Under the pieces are notes generated by a model. It was not told the origin of the DNA, did not search any database, and worked only from the letters and a program-made list of their open reading frames with translations. Below, piece after piece: positions 35,803-45,248 of a stretch of 59,820 bases of DNA. The stretch is from Candidatus Hinthialibacteria bacterium OLB16 (GTDB lineage: Bacteria; Hinthialibacterota; Hinthialibacteria; OLB16): NCBI GenBank assembly GCA_001567115.1, contig LMZT01000011.1, positions 1 to 59,820 on the forward strand, in the 5' to 3' direction. The first letter of the stretch is position 1; every line of letters starts with the position of its first letter. The position numbers were made by a program, and so were the translations under genes.

Positions 35803-36865
35803 TGGTCTCAACCTCTCTCTCGGCAACCTTTCGAGGCTCTCCCATGCAAAGAGCCGTTCAATTTCCCCGGAAAACTTCAAAGGGGAAAAGGGGAAAGGGG
35901 GAATGGCAACTGAAGGAACCGGCAGCTTCTGCGCACGGGATCTCGGGCAGGGATGGAAAATTTCCCCATCAGTAAAAATCGCCCCCGGACAGGTATTCGA
36001 GCTGGCGGATATCGAAGGGCCGGGAGCCATCCAGCAGATCTGGATGACTCCAACCGGCAATTGGCGTTTCAGCATCATCCGCTTTTACTGGGATGATGAA
36101 GAAACCCCCAGCATCGAGGCTCCAGTAGGTGATTTCTTCGGCATGGGGTGGTGCCAGTATGCCCATCTCAATTCCCTTCCGGTGTGTGTCAATCCCGGCA
36201 GTGCCTTCAATTGTTACTGGGAGATGCCTTTCAGAAAGAAATGCAGAATCACCTTCGAAAATATCGCCGATGATGAAATGGTGCTCTACTACCAGATCAA
36301 CTACACCCTGACCGAAGTCCCGGAGGATGCGGCATATTTCCATGCCCAGTTCCGAAGGAGCAACCCACTCCCTTACAAGGAAGATTATACCCTGCTGGAT
36401 GGGGTCCGTGGCTGGGGGCATTATGTTGGCACCTGCATGGCCTGGGGTGTCAATAATGCCGGCTGGTGGGGTGAAGGAGAAATCAAGTTCTTCATGGATG
36501 GCGATGATCGCTGGGCCACCATTGTCGGCACCGGAACAGAAGATTATTTCTGCGGCTCCTACAACTTCGACCGCCAAGGCAAATACACTGAGTTTTCAAC
36601 CGCCTATGCCGGCCTTCACCAGGTCATTCGTCCGGATGGAACGTACAATTCCCAGCAGAGGTTCGGCATGTACCGTTGGCACATCATGGACCCGATCCGT
36701 TTTGAATCCGACCTGCGTGTGACTATTCAGGCGCTGGGGTGGCGCAGCGGGAAACGTTACCTCCCGCTTCAGGATGATATTGCTTCGACAGTTTTCTGGT
36801 ATCAGGCGGAGCCACATGCTCCCTTCCCGAAGCTGCCGAACCGGGAATACCTCGAGGTGATGTAA
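35795..36865 (+). CDS. DUF2961/GH172-family protein (predicted glycoside hydrolase)
   Basis: This 356-residue protein matches DUF2961, now glycoside hydrolase family GH172, whose known members act on difructose dianhydrides and arabinofuranosides. Typical blocks are GEKGKGGMATEGTG, DIEGPGAIQQIWMT, WDDEETPSIEAPVGDFFGMGW, LPVCVNPGSAFNCYWEMPF, FFMDGDDRWATIVGTGTEDYF and AGLHQVIRP. Glu residues in these blocks are candidate catalytic residues. No signal peptide is seen, so it is probably cytoplasmic. Start ATG 35795 overlaps the valS stop by 8 bases and has AAGGAG 10 bases upstream, which suggests translational coupling. In-frame codons further upstream belong to valS territory. Confidence 0.82.
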   Translation: MFNGLNLSLGNLSRLSHAKSRSISPENFKGEKGKGGMATEGTGSFCARDLGQGWKISPSVKIAPGQVFELADIEGPGAIQQIWMTPTGNWRFSIIRFYWDDEETPSIEAPVGDFFGMGWCQYAHLNSLPVCVNPGSAFNCYWEMPFRKKCRITFENIADDEMVLYYQINYTLTEVPEDAAYFHAQFRRSNPLPYKEDYTLLDGVRGWGHYVGTCMAWGVNNAGWWGEGEIKFFMDGDDRWATIVGTGTEDYFCGSYNFDRQGKYTEFSTAYAGLHQVIRPDGTYNSQQRFGMYRWHIMDPIRFESDLRVTIQALGWRSGKRYLPLQDDIASTVFWYQAEPHAPFPKLPNREYLEVM

Positions 36866-36904
36866 CCGCCTCTGCAATCTCAGGACACGCTGAACCATTG
36901 ATCG

Positions 36905-39900
36905 ATGGAAACGATCCCCATCCCCAGCCTTCTGGATGAACTTGCCTGGGTATCACTGCCGGATATCCCACGCTGCCGTGTCGGAGGTGCAATCGGATCC
37001 AGTCCTCTGGCGCTGATTGCTGAATCGGCACGGCATTCATCCCACCCGATCCTGGTCATCGTTGCCGATCAGCCGGCGATGGAGGAAACGATCGAAGGTC
37101 TGTGTTTCTTTGGAGCGCAGAATCCGGAAGATTTCTGGGAGGCACGTAAAAAAGGCTCCTCACCGGACGAACGGGATCTGCCTCCGGTTTTCGGATTTCC
37201 ACACCACGAAACTCTCCCCTACGAAAACAAAGATCCGGAGCTGAACCTCAAAAGCGACCGGCTCCGCTTTTTCCAGATCCTTTCAGATCTCTCCCAGCCC
37301 GCCCCTTCTTTGCTGCCAGACCGCCGAGCGGTCCTTGTTGTGCCACTGCGTTCCCTGATGGCGCGAATGGCCGATCTCGGGCGTATCCGTCATTCCGACC
37401 GGGTGCTGCGGGAGGGAGCCGAGCTGGATCGGGATGCCCTGGTCCGATTCCTGGTGGATGAAGGGTATGAAAGCTGTGAGCTGATCACCAGCTGTGGAGA
37501 ATTCTCTGTCCGTGGCGGAATTATCGACATTTTCCCCTATACCTCATCGGAACCGATCCGGATCGAGCTCTTCGGGGATGAAATCGAATCCATCCGGACT
37601 TTCGATATTCTGACTCAGCGCTCCCGGCAGGTACTCCAGAGCGTGGTCCTCGGTGTTGCCGATGAATTCCGGCAGATGATCTCCACCTGGCGTAAAAGTT
37701 CCCGCCTGCATGGCCTGGCGGAGTATCTGCCACCTGAAACACGGATCTTCTGGAATTTTCCAGCTGCCCTCGAAGAAGAAGGCCACCGCATCTTTTCCCT
37801 TGTGGAAAAGATGTTTTACCAACGGTCCTTCCTTGAAGAACAGGGGGAGGCCCCCGAGGAAAATCCGCTTCTCGAAATCGCTCCGGAGAGCTATTGCCTG
37901 ACCTACGAAAACCTGCTCACCGAGCTCGATCCTTTCCCTTGGATCGAAATCTCCTCCGAGCTCCCCTTCCACCCCCTGAATCCACCCGAAGAGGTCAACC
38001 TTCCTGTCTCCAGTCCCAATCTGATGGGGATCGACTTCAAAATGAAGGTTCAGGAAATTGTCCGCCGCCACCGCGAAGGAGAACATTTTATTCTGGTCTG
38101 CGAAGGTGAAGGGCAGCGGGAACGATTGGGGGAGCTGATCCTGGATGCCATCGAGCAGGGTGGGGGCGCTCTCGATGCCGGGGAGATGCGGCGGGCCGCC
38201 CTTCAGGCCGAACATGCACGACGTTATACCCACGAAATCGGCTTCGGCAAAAACGGCGCTCAAAAGAATTCGATGTCCCCGGCCTCTGGCTCTGGCTTGG
38301 GAATATGCGGCATGGATTCCACTGTGAACAGGCCAACCTCACCCTCGTTTCCGAGCAGGAGATATTCGGGAGATTCCGGAAGATCCAGACCCGCAAGAAG
38401 TTCAGCATGGGCCTTCCCATTGTGGATCTGGTCGATCTCCAGCCCGGCCAACCCGTTGTCCATATCGACCATGGCATCGCCCGTTTTGTCGGACTGAAAC
38501 GGCTGACTGTTGGCGGCCGTGAGGGAGAATTCCTCGAACTGCGCTTTGCCGATGAGGATGTGCTTTATGTCCCCATCGAGCAGATTGATCGAATCAGCCG
38601 GTACATCAGCGGTGACAATGCGACACCCAAACTTTCAAAACTCGGCTCCAAAGTCTGGCAGGCAGCCAAAGCACGCGCACGCAAAGCGATTGAAGACCTG
38701 ACCGGGGAGCTCCTCAAACTCTATGCCTCGCGTGAAGCAGTCGATGGTTATTCCTTCCCACCGGATACTCCCTGGCAGCACGCCTTCGAAGCGGCCTTCC
38801 CGTTCGAGGAAACCCCCGACCAGTGGAAAGCCATTCAGGATGTGAAGCAGGATATGGAATCCCCGCGCTGCATGGATCGGCTGATCTGCGGGGATGTCGG
38901 ATTCGGCAAGACAGAAGTCGCCATGCGGGCCGCTTTCAAAGCGGTGTGCGAAGGCAAGCAGGTCGCAATCCTCGCACCGACCACTGTCCTGGTTCAGCAG
39001 CATCACCAGACCTTCATGGAGAGAATGATCGATTACCCGGTCTCGATCGATTCCGCCAGCCGTTTTCGCACCGACCGTGAACTCAAGGAGTGCCTGAAAA
39101 AAGCCGGAGAAGGCGACCTGGATATCCTCATCGGAACCCATCGGCTGCTCCAGAAAGATGCCCACTTCAAGGACCTGGGGCTGGTCATCATCGATGAAGA
39201 GCAGCGCTTCGGGGTCAAACACAAGGAGCGCCTCAAGCAGCTGCGCACACAGGTGGATGTTCTGACTCTGTCGGCCACCCCCATCCCGCGCACCCTGTAT
39301 ATGTCCATGAGCGGAGTGCGGGATATGTCACTGGTGAACACCCCTCCCTCCAACCGCCTTCCGGTTGAAACTTTCATCCTCGAATTCAAGCCTGAAGTGA
39401 TCGAGAACGCCATCCTGCGTGAGCTGGCGCGTGGCGGCCAGGTCTTCTTCCTCCATAACCGTGTCGATTCCATCTATGCCATGGCGGACATGATTCAGGA
39501 GATTGTTCCTGAGGCCCGGCTGGCAGTCGGGCATGGGCAGATGGATGGGCACAGCCTGGAAAAGATCATGCAGCGTTTCATCGGCGGAGAAGTGGATGTC
39601 CTTGTCAGCACAACGATTATCGAATCCGGGCTGGATATCCCGAACGCCAACACGATTCTGATCAACCGGGCGGATACCTTTGGATTGTCCGAACTCTATC
39701 AGCTGCGGGGGCGGGTGGGGCGCGCAAAACACCAGGCTTACTGCTACCTCCTGGTCCCCTCGAAAAAAGGCCTGACCGGCATCGCTCGCGAACGGTTGTT
39801 GACTCTGCAGGAAAACACCGCCCTCGGATCCGGATTTACCATCGCCATGCGCGACCTTGAAATTCGCGGCATGGGAAACATCCTCGGGCGCGAACAGCAT

Positions 39901-40461
39901 GGCCATATCGCCGCTGTCGGTTTTGACCTGTATTCCAGCATGCTCGCACGGGCTGTGGAGGAAATGCGCGGGAAACGACGCGAAGATGATTTCAGTGTCA
40001 CCCTCGACTCCTGCCGCTCCGGTGAGTTCCCTCCCGATTATGTCCCCAGTGCGCGCCAGCGCATGTCGCTGCATAAGCGCATCGCTGCCCTTAAGGATGA
40101 CGATGCCCGGCGACGCCTCCGCGAAGAAATTGAAGACCTCTATGGAAAACTCCCGCCTGAAGCTGAAATGGTCTTCACCAACCTTGAGATGAAAGAAGCT
40201 GCACGGCGTGCCGGCATCGACCATATCCGTCTGCGCAAGGAAGGGGCGCGGCTGCGGTATTCCGAAACCGCTGCCAGCCGTTTCAGTCCGGCAATGGTCC
40301 TCGAACTCGAGAAGGCCTATCCCAAAAAAATTCGTGTCGCGGTCCAGAATCGGCTGTATCTCGAGATCCAGCCGCCCAAAGATGAAAACGATTGGGAAGA
40401 TGTTTTAACAGATATTCTTGCCGCAATCGAAAAAGCTGCCAAACAAAAAGGGGCAGCTTGA
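36905..40461 (+). CDS. mfd: Transcription-repair coupling factor Mfd, single-base frameshift in the middle
   Basis: Mfd removes stalled RNA polymerase from lesions and recruits UvrA. The N-terminal UvrB-like part includes VFGFPHHETLPYENKDPELN and GEFSVRGGIIDIFPYTSSEPIRIELFGDEIESIR. The polymerase-interacting domain begins QPGQPVVHIDHGIARFVGL. The RecG-like motor has Walker A GDVGFGKTEVAMRAAF, IIDEEQRFGVKHKE, LSATPIPRTLYMSM and YQLRGRVGRAKHQAYCYLL. The first frame ends wrongly at about 38497. Adding one A to the A4 run at 38262-38265 restores GAQKEFDVPGLWLWLGN and then MRHGFHCEQANLTLVSEQEI, which joins the second frame to 40461. The restored length is about 1185 residues, normal for Mfd. Confidence 0.94.
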
Positions 40462-40471
40462 CCACTGCCCC
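40450..40471 (-). terminator. Intrinsic terminator for the Met-rich membrane protein gene
   Basis: GGGGCAG (40450-40456) and CTGCCCC (40465-40471) form a 7-bp stem with an 8-base loop. On the minus strand the stem is followed by TTTTTGTTTGG, a good intrinsic terminator for the leftward gene that ends at 40508. The Mfd stop codon TGA (40459-40461) is in the loop. Confidence 0.72.
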
Positions 40472-40507
40472 CTTCATCAATCGATGGGTTGATAACCGCC
40501 GGAGATC

Positions 40508-42931
40508 TCAGCCGGATGTCCCAGCTGCCTCGCTGGTTTGAAGCTCACCCTCGGCGGGTATTGCTCCCGGCTCTCCCTCGACAGGCGCTGCAGGCTCGGT
40601 CAGTGAGGACTTCATGAAGTTGAACTCGATATTCACCACGGCATGAACCATATTGGTTGTTTCCGGCACCGGATTCAGGCGGACCTTGCTGATGAACGCA
40701 AGCCGCTTGCCGAACTCGAGGGCATGCAGGGTGGGAGCCAGACGGTCTTTTGAACATTCAAAGATTGTCTGGACCGAATAACGCAGGAAGAAATCTTTTC
40801 CGGCACTGGCCATCTGAGACTGGAAGTCGGTGTAGAATTCAGGTGGAATTTCGTTTTTCTTGTTGTATTCCAGCCACCTTTTCCATTTAGCCAGGTTTTC
40901 CTCGTATTTCTGCATTTTCTCCATCTGCTCTTCGTATTCTTTCATGCGCTGATTCATCATCTCTTCGCGCTGGCGTTGAGCTTCTTTGAGCGCCTCGGGA
41001 TCAGCGGCCTCCTCTCCCGGGGCCTGCATCATCATGCCCGGGGGGCCATACATGCCGCCATATCCCATCGGGCCACCCATGGGACCGCCCATCATTCCCA
41101 TCGGGCCGCCCATCATTCCCATCGGACCACCCATCATGCCCATCATACCCATGGGGCCGCCCATCATGCCCATCGGGCCTTTCATCATTCCACCTGTTGC
41201 GCCGATATCCGTTTCGAGCTGATCGAAAGCTTCCTTGTAGGCGACTTTCAGCGGTTCGTCATTGACTGTATTGGACCAGGTCAGGAAATCGATCTGATCG
41301 ACTTTATCCACCTGGGACTTGACCAGTGTATCCGCCATCTCGAAACACAGGTCGAGAAAGGTGGCCACATGCCGCCGTTGCTCGTGCTCCGGCACCGTAA
41401 TCCCGATATCATTCGCCAGCCTTTCCGGATCGCCGGATTTGGCGATGGTTTTTGCCCCATGGTCGAGAAATGCCAATGTTTTCATCGTCGTGATCCATTC
41501 GGGCACAGAACCGGTCATTCCGGGAGAAGAGCCCCAGAAGCCGATCAAATAGTCATACCAGGCTTTGTTCTGTTTCTGAACCGACTCGCCGTTGTTCGGG
41601 TCATAAGTGTCGCGATAAAAGCGGACCAGCTGGTCAACACTGCGTTTAAGCTCATTGTCCGATCCGAAGGGGGATTCAAAATCTTCTGCGAAGAGCGGCT
41701 CGCTCTGGGGCTCGCCGGATTTGGCTACCGAGTTCCAGATGCGGAAGGAGTCCACCATCACTTTGGCGTTGTTCTTGTAGTTCAGGTCCGCACCGATACA
41801 GAACCCATCGATGGTTTCGAGCGAAACACCGGCATTGGGATCCCTCATCGCGCCCCCGCCGAAGCCCGCCATACCGCCGCCTTCTCCGCCATACCCCCGC
41901 ATCATCCCCATCATGCCGCCATATCCACCCATCATGCCCATCATGCCGCCGCCCATCATTCCACCCATTCCGGGGACTCCGCCTGCGGCTTGAGTGCGGA
42001 CAGTCATGTTGAATTCGTTGGCGGTTTTCCCATCCACATAGGCGTTCATATCCGTGATGGTCGGGCCCCAGGTCATTCGCAGCACTTTCCAGGGATTCCC
42101 GGAGGTTTCCTTGCGCAACCAGTCCGATATATTCAGATTGTATGGCTGTGAGAATTCCTGCATGCCATCCCGCCGGACAATCAGGATTCCCAGATTGTTC
42201 CCGTCACGCTGCACTTTGATTTCAGAGCTGTATTCAGTCGGAGCACCTTTGGGGGCATCTTCCGCCGGGGGTTTGATATGGCCGGCATGAAACACCACCT
42301 CGCTGCTTGGAGGGGCCTGTTGCTGCTGCTGATTTCCCTGGAGGGCATCGATTTCAGCTTTGATTTCCTCATCGGTCTTGATCCAGGAGGCGATATTCAA
42401 TGCAAACTGGATGGTTCCTTTTTCGCCTTCGATCCGTCTTTCACCCGCATAGCTGCGGTAACCGCCACGGCGCAGATCCAGCGGACGAGTCCCGTTGTGG
42501 CCTTTGTCACTCCAGGTGTTCAACCCCCATTTTTCAGAAACCTCGAGAACCCTGCCATTTTTCTTTTCGAGCTCCTGCAGAGCGCCGAGACGCGCCAGGA
42601 CCAGCTCCTGGGATTTTTCGGGATCATCCGCCGGGATCGAGATATCGATATCCTCGACCAGGGTTTCATAAGCCATCTTTTTCCCGTCGAAGTTCCCTTT
42701 CACCTTGTCGAGCAGCCCTTCCCAGGTGAATGAGGGATCCCTCGGATCGGGTTGTTCGATATTCCATTCAACCGAGGTGATCTGCTCCTTGAGTTTGTTG
42801 ACTCCCTGGTCGAGCTTCCCCATGGTATCGTTATATTCGGTGCGCATCGGACCGAAGAGTGTGAAGTGAAGCACAAGCAGGGTGACCAGGATCACGCTCG
42901 TCATGATGATCAATGGCATGTGTTTTTTCAT
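40508..42931 (-). CDS. Membrane-anchored protein with Met/Gly/Pro-rich tracts, LamG-like segment and coiled coil (unknown)
   Basis: From ATG 42931 the protein has 807 residues; AAAGGAT lies 6 bases upstream. A single N-terminal helix (HMPLIIMTSVILVTLLVLHFTLFG) and a coiled coil resemble PilO/GspM-style bitopic proteins, but no pilus genes are nearby. A middle part (about 230-440) contains a LamG/concanavalin-like pattern (WGPTITDMNAYVDGKTANEF, IDGFCIGADL, VDSFRIWN). It is interrupted by a Met/Gly tract (GGMMGMMGGYGGMMGMM). A second tract (about 600-655) repeats G-P-M-G-M-M-G. A charged coiled coil (EEMMNQRMKEYEEQMEKMQKY) follows. The C-terminal domain (about 720-790) is beta-rich. A terminator lies just past the stop. 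Function is unknown; Met-rich tracts could bind Cu(I) or be flexible spacers. Confidence 0.7.
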   Translation of the reverse strand: MKKHMPLIIMTSVILVTLLVLHFTLFGPMRTEYNDTMGKLDQGVNKLKEQITSVEWNIEQPDPRDPSFTWEGLLDKVKGNFDGKKMAYETLVEDIDISIPADDPEKSQELVLARLGALQELEKKNGRVLEVSEKWGLNTWSDKGHNGTRPLDLRRGGYRSYAGERRIEGEKGTIQFALNIASWIKTDEEIKAEIDALQGNQQQQQAPPSSEVVFHAGHIKPPAEDAPKGAPTEYSSEIKVQRDGNNLGILIVRRDGMQEFSQPYNLNISDWLRKETSGNPWKVLRMTWGPTITDMNAYVDGKTANEFNMTVRTQAAGGVPGMGGMMGGGMMGMMGGYGGMMGMMRGYGGEGGGMAGFGGGAMRDPNAGVSLETIDGFCIGADLNYKNNAKVMVDSFRIWNSVAKSGEPQSEPLFAEDFESPFGSDNELKRSVDQLVRFYRDTYDPNNGESVQKQNKAWYDYLIGFWGSSPGMTGSVPEWITTMKTLAFLDHGAKTIAKSGDPERLANDIGITVPEHEQRRHVATFLDLCFEMADTLVKSQVDKVDQIDFLTWSNTVNDEPLKVAYKEAFDQLETDIGATGGMMKGPMGMMGGPMGMMGMMGGPMGMMGGPMGMMGGPMGGPMGYGGMYGPPGMMMQAPGEEAADPEALKEAQRQREEMMNQRMKEYEEQMEKMQKYEENLAKWKRWLEYNKKNEIPPEFYTDFQSQMASAGKDFFLRYSVQTIFECSKDRLAPTLHALEFGKRLAFISKVRLNPVPETTNMVHAVVNIEFNFMKSSLTEPAAPVEGEPGAIPAEGELQTSEAAGTSG
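41064..41180. repeat. Tandem degenerate 21-base repeats encoding the second Met/Gly/Pro tract
   Basis: Imperfect copies of a unit like CCCATCGGGCCGCCCATCAT occur back to back on the plus strand. On the minus strand they encode G-G-P-M-G-M-M. Copy number could vary between strains by slippage. Confidence 0.7.
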
Positions 42932-43058
42932 GATCTTATCCTTTCGAAGCCGCACGAAAGTACTGAGGGAACATTGCTTACCAGCCCGATACTGTAAGAC
43001 TAGGCCGCAGGAATGGGAAGTGTCAATGAATTCACAGGAAGCAGCCGCCCTCCTTTCC

Positions 43059-43086
43059 TTGACTCGGTAATGGTTCTTGCTACCCT
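43059..43086 (+). promoter_or_regulatory. Candidate promoter of the leuB-like gene
   Basis: TTGACT (43059-43064) and TACCCT (43081-43086) are spaced by 16 bases, in the 230-base gap between the divergent Met-rich and dehydrogenase genes. It lies 75 bases before ATG 43162. Confidence 0.4.
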
Positions 43087-43161
43087 ACCAAGCGGTCTGG
43101 CCGTGCAGCAGCCGGCTCCCGGACCGGAAAAATGCTGGATATTCTGGAGGATCGATACCCA

Positions 43162-44230
43162 ATGCTCAAACTTGCAGTCCTGCCCGGTGATGGAACCGGC
43201 CCCGAAGTGGTGCGTGAAGCCCTTAAAGTCCTGAAAGCTATCTCCAAACTCGAGGGAATCGATTATACCACCAGCCAGTTTGATTACGGCGGGGAGCTTT
43301 ACCTGAAGACCGGTGAAATCATCAATGACGAGCAGATCGATGAACTGCGAAGCTTTGATGCGATTCTTCTGGGTGCGGTCGGCCATCCCAATGTCAAGCC
43401 GGGGATCCTTGAAAAAGGGCTGCTGTTGCGGCTCCGTTTCGCCCTCGACCAGTATATCAATCTGCGGCCGGTCGTTCTGTATCCGGGAGTGGATTGCCCG
43501 CTCAAAGATAAAGGTCCCGAGCATGTGAATTTCGATGTGATTCGTGAAAACACCGAAGATCTCTATTGTGGAAATGGCGGCATCCTGCGCAAAGGAACCC
43601 AGCAGGAGGTTTCCACCCAGGAAATGATCGCCACCCGCTTCGGGGCGGAACGCTGCCTGCGTTATGCCTTCGAGTACTGCCGCAGAAAAAAACAGAATGG
43701 CGAAGGCAAAGGCCTGCTGACTCTGGTCCATAAAACCAATGTTCTGACCTTCTGTGGTGATACCTGGTTCCGTGCCTTCAATGAAATCGGCGAAGCCGAT
43801 TACCCGGATATCCAGCGCGATTACAACCATGTGGATGCCTGCTGCATGTGGTTCGTAAAAAACCCTGAGTTCTATGACACCATTGTGGTTCCAAACATGT
43901 TCGGCGACATCATTACCGACCTGGGTGCCATCATCCAGGGCGGAATGGGGATCGCCGCAGGTGGAAATATCAATCCGGATCCCAAAGGGGTCAGCATGTA
44001 TGAACCGATCGGCGGATCGGCCCCAAAATACACCGGCCAGAATGTCATCAATCCGCTGGCGGCTATCGGCGCACTCGCCATGCTGCTCCAGAACTCGGGC
44101 TTCAAAAAAGGCCGGGGACCGTGTGGTGGCCGCCATCAAAACCACAACTCCCAAAATGAAGAGCATGGCAGCCGGGAAGATGGGATATTCCACCAGCGAG
44201 GTGGGAGACCTGGTCTGCCAGGTGCTGTAA
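43162..44230 (+). CDS. leuB: 3-isopropylmalate/isocitrate dehydrogenase family protein, C-terminal frameshift
   Basis: The protein is a beta-decarboxylating NAD(P)-dependent dehydrogenase. It has the cofactor/metal blocks LAVLPGDGTGPEVV, LLGAVGHPNVKPGILEKGLLLRLR, LRPVVLYPG, IRENTEDLYCG, NMFGDIITDLGAII and YEPIGGSAPKYTGQNVINPLAAI. These best fit LeuB (leucine synthesis), but ENTEDLY also occurs in isocitrate and tartrate dehydrogenases, so the substrate is provisional. The frame is wrong after NSGFKK. Removing one A from the A6 run at 44104-44109 restores KAGDRVVAAIKTTTPKMKSM then AAGKMGYSTSEVGDLVCQVL, ending at 44230, a normal C-terminus. The start is ATG 43162, giving MLKLAVLPGDG; an in-frame ATG at 43132 is less likely. 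Confidence 0.8.
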
Positions 44231-44284
44231 ACATCCCAATCCTGCCGCCTTGGGTGTTGACAGTGCGGGATAATTTGTTATTGA

Positions 44285-44312
44285 TTGCAACCGGTGGCGT
44301 TTTGAGTTATGT
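44285..44312 (+). promoter_or_regulatory. Candidate promoter for the initiator tRNA
   Basis: TTGCAA (44285-44290) and TTATGT (44307-44312) have a 16-base spacer. Transcription would start about 10 bases before the tRNA. A consensus TTGACA also lies at 44257-44262 with a weaker -10 region. Confidence 0.4.
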
Positions 44313-44329
44313 TCATTATGTTTAACGGG

Positions 44330-44404
<75 letters not shown>

Positions 44405-44457
44405 AACCCTTCTCCAGTAAAAAACCCGGCCAAACGAGAAAAAGATCCGGCACAGCA

Positions 44458-44793
44458 GTGACCAAGAAAGAAATCATCGAAATCGTTTCGACCCGAACCA
44501 ACACCCGCAAGGCTCACACCCGGGCCATCATCGAGTCGATGCTGGATGTCTTCATCGAAATTCTGTCTGCCGAAGGGCGCATCGAGGTCCGCAACTTCGG
44601 TGTCTTCAAAGTCAAGGAAACTCCCGCACGCATCGGGCGCAATCCGGTGACCCGCGAGGTGGCGGATGTCCCTGCACGGCGCATCATTCAGTTCAAAGCC
44701 GGAAAAACCATGAAGGAGCTTGTGAATTCAGCCGATCCTTCATTCGGACAGGTTCCTCCACAAATCAAGAATACCGAGGTGGCTGAGGGATGA
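44458..44793 (+). CDS. HU/IHF-family DNA-binding protein
   Basis: The 111-residue protein is a bacterial histone-like protein: TKKEIIEIVSTRTNTRKAHTRAIIESMLDVFIE, then GRIEVRNFGVFKVKETPARIGRNPVT. The last part is the DNA-clasping arm with its Pro. GTG 44458 is the best start, since the reading frame upstream is inside tRNA-fMet. The C-terminus is longer than in HU (about 20 residues more). The gene ends in an ATGA overlap with the Asp23 gene. Confidence 0.93.
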   Translation: MTKKEIIEIVSTRTNTRKAHTRAIIESMLDVFIEILSAEGRIEVRNFGVFKVKETPARIGRNPVTREVADVPARRIIQFKAGKTMKELVNSADPSFGQVPPQIKNTEVAEG

Positions 44794-45248
44794 CAGATGA
44801 AATTGGTGTGATCCAGGTATCCGACGAGGTCATACGTTCGATCATTCATATCTGTTCCCAGGAAGTCCCCGGTGTCGCCAGTGTTTCGGAGGAAAGCCTG
44901 ATCAATGGCGCTTTCAAGATGCTCCGTTCGACCGATTTCCCTAAAGGGATTCGGATCACCAATGGGCCGGATGATCAGCATAAAAAGGTGGATGTCTCGA
45001 TCCGTGTCGAGTTTGGCTATGCCATTCCGCCGGTCGCCACTGAATTACAGAAAAAAGTCAAAAACCAGGTGGAAAGAATCACCGGCATCCTGATCGATGA
45101 AGTCAATGTGCATGTCGATGGGGTCCATGCCACTGCAGAAACCCCCAGTGGGCCGCGAGTTATGTCACTTCCGCCGGTTACAGGTGCTGTCGAGGAGAAC
45201 CAGGAGGGTCCGGAACCGGAAAATCCTGCCCTTCCAGGCCCCCAGTAG
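44790..45248 (+). CDS. Asp23/Gls24-family envelope stress protein
   Basis: This 152-residue protein has the Asp23 fold: GVIQVSDEVIRSIIHICSQEVPGVASVSEESL, then VDVSIRVEFGYAIPPVATELQKKVKNQVERITGILIDEVNVHVDGV. Family members are small cytoplasmic proteins; Asp23 of staphylococci is attached to the membrane. It starts in the ATGA of the HU gene, indicating coupling. A Pro/Glu-rich tail ends the protein. The last 71 bases overlap the 3' end of lipB on the other strand. Confidence 0.85.
   Translation: MTDEIGVIQVSDEVIRSIIHICSQEVPGVASVSEESLINGAFKMLRSTDFPKGIRITNGPDDQHKKVDVSIRVEFGYAIPPVATELQKKVKNQVERITGILIDEVNVHVDGVHATAETPSGPRVMSLPPVTGAVEENQEGPEPENPALPGPQ

Noticed and set aside
40976-42151. A 391-codon open frame antisense to the Met-rich gene
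   Set aside because: Its His/Pro/Ala repeats are the complement of the Met/Gly tracts. It has no plausible start signal or domain.
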